Shown: one piece after another, positions 54,776-64,000 of the stretch
Layout: the number at the start of each line of letters is the position of its first letter
Position numbering within the stretch: position 1 is the stretch's first letter
NCBI GenBank assembly: GCA_035079385.1
Contig: JAVHKY010000003.1
Span: 21,715,501-21,779,500 of the forward strand
DNA from: Aspidiotus rigidus
Taxonomy: Eukaryota; Arthropoda; Insecta; Hemiptera; Diaspididae
DNA length: 64,000 bases
Reading direction: 5' to 3'
Program-made: the position numbers and the translations under genes
The notes under the pieces: generated by a model
Databases searched by the model: none
The model's input: the letters and a program-made list of their open reading frames with translations, nothing else
What the model was told of the DNA's origin: nothing

Positions 54776-56780
54776 GATTTATTGTCGCCGTCTAAACAAA
54801 TAATTTTGTATCATCTCTGAGTTACGAGTACTATGGAGTGGTATAGGAACAAGTTCGCATGACAGACCTCCGAGTCCTACAAATCGACAAGCCATCACGC
54901 CAGCGCTACCAAGAATTGGGTATTAGGGAAAAAGGAATGCTTGAGAGACAAATCGTTGAATGTGGGAACTTGAAGGTAAACGATCGGTCTTGCATTCTTC
55001 TCTGTTGTTGGACCCCTTAAGGGTGGCGGACAATGCGCATTCTTACCCTCATTTCGTAGATAGAATTACGAGTTGCGAGTCGAAAGCAGCTGAGCGTCGC
55101 GTCATCGCGCCAGTGCTTATCGATTTAATGTTATTTGCGTCACCTCTGAGTTACTATAAAATGGCGTAAAAACAGGTTCGCATGATGAACCTCTGAGTCT
55201 TACGTGTGTATTTTCCGACTCTTTCCTAGCCAGACCGTGCCACGTCGCACCGTATGCAGTCACCCATCCATATGCACACTTTTCATTCTCTTTTTTCTAA
55301 GTTACTCTTTCCTTTCTCAGTATAGTAGCTCATAATGGCGTTGAAAAATCTGCAGTATTTCTTAAATCGTTCTAATGTCGATATCCCTTCAACCGACAAA
55401 ATTTTAGCATAAATAATGATTTTTTATGTTTTCGTTCCTTTTCTGTTTTGCCTGTTACGTACCTAGTCTAGTTATGACACTCGTGCTAATGATACGCTGT
55501 TATTCTTGTTTGTGGTACATACTCAAGAATCTTCGGCGTCCTTGACCTAGTTTGGAGATTTAAACAAATGTTTGAAAAAGACTCAAAGTCCGAAGCTGCT
55601 CACGAAGTTCCTGAGTTGCATAACTATAAGTGCATTCTCGACGTTGCAAGCCATCTGTGTAGGTTAATTAACATATTTTAGAGTAGTACGAAGATTCCAA
55701 CACCACGTAAGAAGAGTAAAAGGTATCACGTAATCACTCTGAAATGGAAATGGTGGTCAGCAGCTGTGTGTAGAACTTTAAGAATGAAAATCTAATGTCG
55801 TAACAATTTAATATGACGGCGAATATCTGTACTAGAATTGACGACAAAGTTTTTGTATAAATATGCACATAAACGAATCATTTGAGAATTAAAAGAAGGC
55901 AGAAGGACACCGAGAGAAAATCATTTTTTACCAAGTGTTTCGATATCAACCTCATGAGAAGTTTGATTGAGGCGAAAAAAAAAAAAAAAAAAAAAAATTA
56001 GGTTACGATTGAGAAGTGGATTCATTGTGCTGCGCGTCAAGTATTCAGAAAAACCTGAACAATTCATATCGTCCGACTTTAATATCCTCACAATAAGGCG
56101 CAACCGTCAACATACGCACCAAAATGCTTCTCATTTGTGTGGACTATTTAAAGAACGGATATAGGTACCTATACTGAGGGATATTCTCCGAAGATTTACC
56201 GTATCCTTCAACCCTTTTCCGTAATAAGAATGCAATTAGCTCGTATATATACGCTGCTCTAATGGTAAGGATTTCATAGTTAAAAAGGACAATTATGTGA
56301 ATTACGCGGGTCCATGCTGTATCTTACAGCGGAAAATTGATTATAATGAGCTTTGGTAGGCTAAGTGAGTGGTTATTGTTCCAATCCGGTCGAGGTTTTA
56401 ACCTAAATATTCTCTCGGCGTTTGAAAAGGTGATCTAATACGGTAACAGTCAACGAGACAAAACCCTGGTACCATTCGGCGAAATGAAACACGAGCGGAA
56501 TTTGATATTGGTATGGAATTGAACGTCTCAGTTGGAATAATAATTATGAATATAGGGACATAAGTGTAATCTGATACGGAATTTTTTTTTCTCAATAGAA
56601 AGAACGTGTAGGTAACTACGAATTATAATTTTTTCAGGTACATTGTTAAAGGAAGATGTGTCGGTGAAACCAGAGTGTGTGATTTCTGAAACTTAAAGAA
56701 CGGCAATGTCTATAACGTGTAAAGCAAAAAGGAATGTGAGGATTAAAATGTAGCTTTGAATATCAAGCTATATAAGCAGT
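54776..56780. other. No gene recognised
   Basis: Unique-looking sequence with an A-run at about 55976-55997. Short frames (54960-55169, 55967-56164, 56398-56595) have no motif. A GATGAACCTCTGAGTCTTAC / ACAGACCTCCGAGTCCTAC pair (55184, 54861) indicates a diverged local duplication. Confidence 0.35.
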
Positions 56781-56949
56781 CGAACAAGCAGCACCGTTCT
56801 CATGTCACACACCAACTCCCTTCTCTCGACTCATCAGATCTCCCAAACTATCGCATCCGGAAATGACACAAATAATAGAAGAACCATCAGAACGTAAACT
56901 TGCAGTTAAGGCTTGACTGGTCGACGAGCCACCAATTCTGCCTTTGTGA

Positions 56950-57160
56950 AGAAATCAGTGTCATCTCATCAGCCTACGTAGGTGGTAGATATTCACACCT
57001 GTTCACCAGCCCATTTCCTCCAACATGCCTAGACTGTGATAAGCGATAACTTTGACATCGCGAATCATCTCTTCACCTGTCATTCACTTATCCTTTTCCA
57101 CAATACCTACCACGTTTCTGACAACAGAACTACAATTATCTTCTTATGCAGATATTATTT
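56950..57160 (+). pseudogene. Possible non-LTR C-terminal zinc-knuckle scrap
   Basis: The plus strand reads HLFTSPFPPTCLDCDK and, after a one-base shift, NFDIANHLFTCHSLILFHN. Together this resembles the CxxC...HxxxxC knuckle following the RT in several non-LTR clades. The evidence is thin, and nothing around it supports an RT. Confidence 0.25.
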
Positions 57161-57462
57161 GCCTCATTTAACATCATTTAACTGCTTCTAACGTCACTCA
57201 GTGAGTCGTAATTGTGAATAAAAAATACTGACGGGTTCTTTCACCCCACTCTTTCGCCCTACCTTAATTGTGACCCCATCTACAGAAACCCGCCTTATAG
57301 CGTTGAATATCGATCAGGCGAAAAGGATCTTTCACAGAGGAAGGAAGATTTCTCCTGATTTTAATTAAACACTGAGATGGGTTTCTTTAGACCAGGGATA
57401 TCCAGCCAATCATCATTGACTTAAACTTACCTTATGGCTTTCAGCTCTTTTCTCGCATTGGC

Positions 57463-57702
57463 TTAAGCTGAAAGCCAATGGTTCTCGATTTCATTGGCTG
57501 ACTTACCATTGGCTAATAGCTTATTCATATATCGTTCCGGAGTCGCTTGATAACGTTCCGGAGTGGCTTTATACCGTTTCAGAGCCGGTTTATATCGTTC
57601 CAAAGCCGATATCCAATTTTTCGATGATTGTCTGACTTTGGGCTGACAGCCAAACAGGGCGAATTTCATTAACTGACTTTTAGCTTCCGCAAAAGCGGTC
57701 AC
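57463..57702 (-). CDS. Small open frame with seven-residue repeats, function unknown
   Basis: This 79-codon frame contains ALERYKP-ALKRYKA-TPERYQA-TPERYMN, encoded by a 21-bp direct repeat (CGTTCCGGAGTGGCTTTATA and variants) between about 57530 and 57610. Flanking AAGCTGAAAGCCAATGG and GGCTTTCAGCT words form short inverted pairs. It may be a minisatellite and not a gene; there is no upstream evidence of transcription. Confidence 0.25.
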   Translation of the reverse strand: MTAFAEAKSQLMKFALFGCQPKVRQSSKNWISALERYKPALKRYKATPERYQATPERYMNKLLANGKSANEIENHWLSA

Positions 57703-57759
57703 AACATTGGCTTAAGCTTTTGGCTTACGTTTGGCTGGCTTTAGCTGGGGTCACAATTA

Positions 57760-58180
57760 ATATATAATCATTTGTTCATTTATTTTATGAATAATAAAAA
57801 TTAATTTATATCCAATAAATATTTGAATAATTAGAATTCAAAAAAATTGTTATAACTTTTTAAATCAATTTAAAATTTAATTTAAAATATTAAAATTATT
57901 ATAAAATAAAAATTTATAAAATAATTATGTTTCAAATTGAATATTGAATTTAAATATTCAAATCAGTATTTTCTATTTAATAAACAGATTCCTTTAAAAA
58001 ATTAATACCGTCAAATTACATAATTAATTTTAATTAGTAACATTTAATATAAATTTTAATTTAATAATATTTTAGGGTTGTATGGTCTATTACAAATTTA
58101 AATTTCTCCATTCAGGAAAAATATACTTGTAATATTATGGATTATATGCCTCCCTTTCATTCTGCCTCGCATGTCTTGTT
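57760..58180 (-). other. AT-rich island resembling mitochondrial 12S rRNA (possible NUMT)
   Basis: Composition changes abruptly to very AT-rich at about 57760. On the minus strand, near 58015-57975, it reads TTTGACGGTATTAATTTTTT then AAAGGAATCTGTTTA. This resembles the conserved insect 12S rRNA segment around GGCGGTATTTTAG...AGAGGAATCTGTT. Following sequence remains extremely AT-rich without coding frames, as expected for an rRNA. The identification rests on this one motif and base composition. Confidence 0.4.
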
Positions 58181-58259
58181 GATATTAGGTATATCAAACA
58201 AATCTTTAAATTTTTATTACATGAATATTTTAACTCATACTGAAATTCTAATAATTTAA

Positions 58260-58683
58260 GACATCGTCGTTGGATCGCAAAAAATCTCCTATGTGGCAAA
58301 AATAAAATTTTACATCAGGAGAAGCAAAAAACTGATTATTTTGTGAAAAGAAGGCCAAAATACTTTGGAAACGTCTCATTAAATGTGGAAAAGCTTCTTT
58401 GATACAGTAGTAACAAAAAATTTTCAAAATTCTCTAAAATACGGCGGTATTGGGTGATAAATGCACATAGGAGGAATTCCTGGCCCTAAATATTGCACAT
58501 AAGAGGTTTGCTCTGCACATAGGAGGTATTCAAAACCGCTCCTACCGGCGTAATTTTGAACTTAGCACATAGGGGATTTTTCCAGTCGATGCGCCTTGAA
58601 ATTCTGCGCCCAACCATATAAAAAAGTGCATTTCTCAAAAAATGGCACACAGGAGGTTTTTTCCGATCCAACGACGACATGCA
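58260..58683. mobile_element. Small element with ~40-bp inverted ends
   Basis: GACATCGTCGTTGGATCGCA at about 58260 is answered in reverse complement by the stretch ending CCGATCCAACGACGACATGC at 58682. The interior has GCACATAGGAGG-like words about five times (near 58463, 58496, 58515, 58566, 58644). No coding sequence and no certain TSD. Confidence 0.6.
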
Positions 58684-58689
58684 CTTCAA

Positions 58690-59700
58690 GACGCATCAAC
58701 CCGTGACGTCCTCAATTCGAACCTTAGTGACGTCATAAAACTCATGACATCATCGGGATCATCCTCAGTCACGTCATCCTCCCTAACCTTGAGATATAAT
58801 TCATTTTTTTATGACGTCTTCAACCCCAACCTTGATGACGTCATCAACCGGTGAAATTATCATTCCCAACATTGGTGTAGTCATGAGCTGTAACTTTGGT
58901 GATGTCCCATGGTGTCCTCACCCCTACCTTAAAACATGTGCACTTTTGTGATGTCATAACCCTTACCTTAGTGAGGTCATCTTTTCATGATGTCACCAGT
59001 ACACTTCTGTGACGTCATCAATGCATGGTATCTTCCCTCCCCACCTTAAGGTATATGCACTTCTGTGATTTCATAACCCTTGAGCCATATTATACACTCT
59101 TATGACGTCATCGACCCACAATTTCTTCAACCATGATGACGTCATCAACCTTTATCTTAGTGAGGTCAACAATTCATCATGTCATCACTCTTGACCTTAA
59201 GGCATGTACACTTTTGTGACGTCATCAATCCATGGTATCTTCCCTCCCGACCTTAAGACATGTGCACTTTTGTGATGTCATAACCCTTGAGATATAAACC
59301 CTTTTGTGACGTCATCAATCCATGATCTCCTCAACCTCAACCTGGATGACGTCATTGTCCCTAACCGTAGTGAGGTCATCAACTTATCGTGTCGCCACCC
59401 TTAACTTTAAGACATGTACTTTTTTGAGACGTTGTCAATCCGTGGAGTCCTCATCTTCAACCTTGATGACGTCATCGACCTGTCACATTTTATCACTCCC
59501 AACCTTGGTTTACTCATGAGCTGTAACTTCAGTGACGTTATTAATCCATGGTGTCCTCAACCTTGTCATTGATTGTGTGATTAACTCGTGAAATCTTTAC
59601 TCCCAATCTATGTGACGTCATTACTCCGTGAAGTCATTCACCCTAACATGGAGTCATATACACTTTTGTGACATCATCAACCCGTAATTTCATCACCAGA
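58690..59700 (+). repeat. TGACGTCA-rich minisatellite field
   Basis: Imperfect units of roughly 55-140 bp contain (G/A)TGACGTCATCAA(C/T)CC alternating with ACCTTAAG-CATGTGCACTTTTGTG and CATGGTATCTTCCCTCCC. The exact palindrome TGACGTCA occurs about ten times and near-matches (TGATGTCA, TGAGGTCA) many more. No convincing open frame. TGACGTCA is the consensus cAMP-response element bound by CREB/ATF bZIP proteins, but nothing here shows regulatory use. Confidence 0.75.
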
Positions 59701-61720
59701 ATTATATATTTCATGTGGGAAAAAAAAACAATCTTATAAAAATCGGTTTTATGAAAAACTATGCCAGTTTTCAAATTCGTGACGATCTCTTCAAGTGTTG
59801 TTCTAATCTTATCAGGATAATATAAACGTTTGAGTTTTGCACCCCTCTAAAGGAGGAACTTGGAGCAGTTTCAAGCCCGTAGAGTATAACTTGTAAGAGA
59901 AAAAGACTCAATTTAAACTCTGAGGCTAACGTATTTACGAGCTTTTGGTACAGGTTCTTCTGTGCGTTTCTCAATTAATGACCGCGATAAAGTTTTTCAT
60001 TGTGACTATAACTTTTTGAACCTTCTGAACTACTTATCTTGAAGTTGAGTGTAATATTTCGATCCTATTGTATTGATCCGTGGACGATTGAACTTCTTTT
60101 ATCATTACTCGTTGACCAAGAACCTTTTAACGCCTTCAAAAGAACTAATTTTTCGCGCGCCTAATAGATTTGTGAAAAGAGACAGAATTTCCGACAATAT
60201 TGTGTTTTTAGAGTAATTAATAATTCCTCGATACACGATGGTTGCTCTCGTTGTCTTTTTTGTACGCGCGAGTACCAGCCAAAGAAATGTCGTTATTTCG
60301 TTACTTCTCGTTACCGCTCGTTTCGGCGTTGGTTAATTGAAGCCGAAGACAAATGCTTTTTTGCTAACTAATCGTGAGCTTAACACAGAGACGATGTGGG
60401 AAAACGGAAAAGTGTTCATCGGTTATCCGCGGCGTTAAAAATGAAAAACGAAAATTTCACGCGCTCTGTGACGATGAGGGTAGACGACGGGACTTATGCC
60501 TGTCTGCTGTCAGCTAGTCCATGTAAATTGTGCGAGTAATTGTTTTGTAAGATTATGTAGGTACGTAATATTGATTTATTATCGTCTTCGTTACCTTCCG
60601 TAGAGCGATGTCGGCATCGCATTCGCTACTTACGGCATGGTTACCGGTATACGCTAATGAATTTGACATTTAATCTTAATTAATAAGTGCTGTACCTAAC
60701 TTTAGTGCAGTTGACTCATCAATAGAACCGAATATTTGTGAGCTCTACTCGTATCTCCGGGTTTGGTATAGTCATTTAGGGTATATCCTTCGGTTTTCGA
60801 AACGGTTTTCAATATGTAAATGAAAATCAATTAAGGAAACGCATCGAATTGGATTCGGATTTGTAGAATAAATTTGTATGAACAAGAAAAAAAACGACCT
60901 TCCCCCCCGCCCTCCATTGAAGGTCTTGTATTACCTTAGTGCTGGATTGTATCGAATTTAAATCGTTTGTACTGTCGCCGCTCTCTAATTTCAGCCAAGA
61001 AAGCTGAATACGTACATCTCCGATACCGTGTGTTTTTATAATGAACTTCCCTCCTTGATACATTCAAAGCATTGGTGTCAACAATTTTTCAAACCTCTCT
61101 GTACAAATTCGTGGTAGTGATGATTTCATCTATTTCTCAGCTCTCTTAATGATTTTGAATTTGTTAGAGCAACTAATAATCGTTTTTCAGAATACGAAAA
61201 GACGTCTGAATGGGGTTCAAGTCTGAACCGCTAGGTGTACGTATTGTGTTCGAAGTATGTTCTCAGAAAATGTCTGCGTTCGGTTAGAAATAGTCTTTCT
61301 ACTCTCTACCCTTCACAAAGTTTCATATTTGAGGAGGAGGACTTGATAGAACAAGGTAGTTGATGGAGTTGGAGATGGTCTTGAAGTTGTTGCATTGTGC
61401 GAAGGACATAGATGAGAAAACTTTGGAGGACAGGACTTGAGAAGAAAGATTGAACTGTAACATGATCTGAATCGCAGTAGTTACTTGACGGAGGAACGTG
61501 AAGACCTAGAAAAAGATGAGAAAACACGGAGGAGGATGACTTCTTTGTGGCAGCTGAGTTTCTATTTGAAGAGGACCAAGGAATAGGGAGGTTAGTACCA
61601 AACAATGAAGGACAAAATGCGAGAAAACCCCTTTACACATGCGCGCTGAACCAGTCAACAACTGCACAGTTACTTTTTACTATTACCTGGTAGACCGTAT
61701 ACAATACCGAAAGCTTTTGA
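59701..61720. other. No gene recognised
   Basis: Unique-looking AT-rich DNA. Frames at 59771-59974, 60827-61063 and 61306-61605 show no domain or convincing splice context. Confidence 0.35.
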
Positions 61721-61776
61721 ATTGGGTCAGTTTTCTTCTCTTATTTTCAACTCAAGTTATTTAACAGTGCCAGTGG

Positions 61777-63290
61777 ATGTCAATGTTCACTCCAGCAACT
61801 TTCCGAGGAGCTACCGGTCGCTTCAAACGAAAATTCCTCCTACAAATGAATTCTTCACTGCCGCAACTATATGGCCAGATGAAGCTACAGAAGCCAGACA
61901 TATCAATACGGCCAGTCGTTGCTTTCTATTCCGAACCAACTTACAAGCTCGCGAAGTTCTTGACCTACTGATTCTGTTCCGTGTGCGACTTCAATCCTCC
62001 TTATACGGTTCGCAACTCTCTTGATCTCACATCAAGAATGTCCAACACAAATTTTCCTTCCGGATCGATACTGGTCTCCTTCGATGTCGCCAGTATGTTT
62101 TCTAAAATCTCGGTGGCGCGCACCATCCCCCTCCTCCTCCGTTTCCTGGAAAGATAGAATATTCATCCGGACATCATCAACGAATTCCGCAATTTACTCC
62201 AAGTGTGCCTCTCTCAAAATGTTTGTGTCTTCAGGAAAACGACCTACAAGTTTCCGATGGGAGGTCCACTATCCTCTCTGGTCGCAAATGTGTTCATGGA
62301 CTACCTCGAAACCTCCATCCTCAGCTCAAGCCCATACGCCTCTCGAATACGATTCTGGGCTCGTTATGTCGACGACGTGTTATGTGTCTGGCGTGGCCCC
62401 CTTCCGGAGCTACAACTATTCCTCCAAGATCTTAACAATTTTTACCCCGCCATCAATTTCACGCTTGAAATAGGAGGGAGCAGCATCAATTTTTTAGATA
62501 TCACCATCACCCTCATCGAAAAACATAATATACTAAAAGCTAAATTTGGCATCTTTAGGAAAACTTCGTTCACGGGCGTTTCCATCCACACGGACTCCTT
62601 CCATTCTCTACCCCACAAAATGGCAACCATAAACGTAGCTATCCACAGGCTCATCCATATTCCTTGAGATGACGTAGCTTTCGAACACGAGATCAAGCAA
62701 ATCGAAAAAATTGCCAAGTTAAACAGTCTCGACTCTAACATCCGCCTCTTGGTCAGACGTTAATAAGCTGCTCACCGATCTGCCTCACGATTAGCCTCCT
62801 TCTCAAAGGATCTCAACGCCAGAACCCGATGGATTCGCCTACCATACCTCTAGAGACCTACAGAAAAACTTGCCTCAAAACTCCGAAGATTCAATTACGG
62901 AGTAGGCTTCTGGTCAACACTTTGTCTCTCCTCTTTGAAGGATGCGGTACCACCAATGGATAAGTCAGGCATATACCGAATAACGTGTGGTTCCTGCGAT
63001 GCCCAGTACGTTGGCCAGACCGGTCGTTCCCTCCGTACTTGCTTACGTGAGCATAAATAGCAGCCTTCTTCAATGGAAAATACTCTGCGTTTGTCGAACA
63101 TTGCACGGATAAAAATCACCCCGTCATCGAACTCCTTCACAACGCCGATAAAGGTCAAAACATGAATCGATTGGAGGAAACCAAGATCATTCGCTCCTTA
63201 AATACAAACTCGTCGACTCTAAAAGACACATCATCTACTTTTCTCAATCCATTCATCAAATTTTACTACAACTTTAATCAGCACTTCCTG
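61777..63290 (+). pseudogene. Penelope-like element C, degenerate
   Basis: In shifting plus-strand frames this reads PQLYGQMKLQKPDISIRPVV, FYSEPTYKLAKF, SGSILVSFDVASMFSKIS, then in the frame 62203-62667 KFPMGGPLSSLVANVFMDYL and FWARYVDDVLCVW (YVDD at 55-58). FTLEIGGSSINFLDITITL follows. After a stop comes SLDSNIRLLVRR, RTRWIRLPYL, and a GIY-YIG nuclease beginning SGIYRITCGSCDAQYVGQTG with SLRTCLREHK. Frameshifts follow. It differs clearly from A, B and D. The N-terminal region is unrecognisable. Confidence 0.75.
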
Positions 63291-63355
63291 TCTTGACCTG
63301 ATCCCTTCGTTCAACTTTCTTTCATCTCCTTACCAGTTTCAACGGCTTTATTCAT

Positions 63356-63462
63356 CACAGAAACACGTTGGTTTTTTTTTTTTTTTTTTTAACATCCAAC
63401 CAGAGAAAAATTATACAAAAAAAAAAAACAAAAACAAAAAAAAACAAAACACAAAATAAAAC

Positions 63463-63494
<32 letters not shown>

Positions 63495-63600
63495 GTGAAA
63501 ACGTGGTTTACGTTTATTTTCGTGTTACGGCATTTTAATACTGAATAATTTTTGAAAAAATTTCCAAAAATATTAGTTAATGCGGTCAATGTAGTTTTAA
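63356..63600 (+). repeat. Partial copy of the 35.75-kb palindromic element, after PLE-C
   Basis: ACAGAAACACGTTGG at 63359, then GTGTTACGGCATTTTAATAC and CTGAATAATTTTTGAAAAAA match the opening of the 35.75-kb insertion. GCGGTCAATGTAGTTTTAAA matches its inner part. Between the first and second blocks about 115 bp bounded by a T run (63372-63390) and long A runs (to 63494) has been inserted. Confidence 0.65.
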
Positions 63601-64000
63601 ATCTAATATACTAAAAAGCTAAATGACCCTTTGCCTCTCATTCCTGATTTGCCCGATACAATTTAGCTAAAAAATAGCTAACGCGTGTATTCTATTACTA
63701 TATATTTGTATATGAATTGCCTAGCAAATTATAAGAAAAAATATTCGTGAAATTCTAATGACGTCACAGCGACTGAAGGTTAACAGGCAAAATAGAAAAT
63801 AGAACTGATTCTCAAATAAATTTTGAATAAAAAGAAGAAAAGTGATCAACGGAGTATCCAAAGGGTACTGGATTTATTTTACACGTTCCTGACACACTGA
63901 TCCTCAAATAAATTTTGAACGTCAATTACCATTATTGGAAGAGTATAATATAATCATGAAAAAGTAGGAGCATACTTATTTGAAGTTCAATTCTACTTGA
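63601..64000. other. No gene recognised
   Basis: AT-rich sequence. CTCAAATAAATTTTGAA occurs twice, near 63812 and 63904, suggesting a ~92-bp diverged duplication. Confidence 0.4.

Overview
This window looks like a gene-poor, repeat-dominated stretch of an animal nuclear genome, most likely an arthropod and probably an insect. It is AT-rich, has no bacterial-type operons, shows plausible GT/AG splice borders, and carries metazoan transposon families: Penelope-like elements (PLEs), R1-clade and RNase-H-bearing non-LTR retrotransposons, hAT, Tigger/pogo and MULE remnants, and foldback elements. I cannot name the species. No intact host gene was recognised; the best host-like signal is a decayed multi-exon gene at about 1.25-3.7 kb.

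Layout. 1-5 kb: unknown exons and pseudogene, with a tandem-repeat element bounded by terminal inverted repeats (TIRs) in the presumed intron. 4.9-9.1 kb: a Tigger transposase C-terminus abutting a 3.4-kb palindrome whose arms are tandem repeats of almost exactly 153 bp. 10.9-11.7 kb: a non-LTR retrotransposon relic. 12.9-16.4 kb: a second large palindrome with a ~155-bp monomer; its right arm is interrupted by 45-bp minisatellite elements. 20.25-23.4 kb and 25.7-29.9 kb: PLE subfamily A, each insertion made of an inverted 3' fragment joined to a longer copy, with 12-bp target-site duplications (TSDs); one insertion is nested in another PLE. 31.4-36.8 kb: R1 relic, inverted-repeat element, a second type of PLE (D), a MULE fragment, a palindromic insertion and an hAT MITE. 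38.5-42.5 kb: 45-bp minisatellite elements, (TTTA)n arrays, a hairpin element and a 157-bp PLE-A mini-insertion. 44.8-47.4 kb: PLE-B as two facing copies. 48.7-49.2 kb: a second non-LTR 3' end with poly(A). 50.6-54.1 kb: an hAT derivative, ~0.6-kb higher-order repeats and (TTTA)n arrays. 54.3-59.7 kb: R1 relic, an AT-rich island resembling mitochondrial 12S rRNA, and a cluster of TGACGTCA-bearing repeats. 61.8-63.6 kb: PLE-C.

How the parts relate. At least four PLE types share the same design: a reverse transcriptase with a YVDD box, a C-terminal GIY-YIG endonuclease, and a stem-loop tail reminiscent of a hammerhead ribozyme. Several insertion boundaries can be fixed to the base because TSDs, or an uninterrupted paralogous copy, are present in the same window. 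The strongest observations are (a) the PLE-A insertions, in which opposite ends stop at two different fixed points, (b) a 118-bp and a 157-bp PLE-derived insertion with long TSDs, and (c) three unrelated elements sharing the plan 'inverted ends plus ~140-155-bp tandem monomers'.
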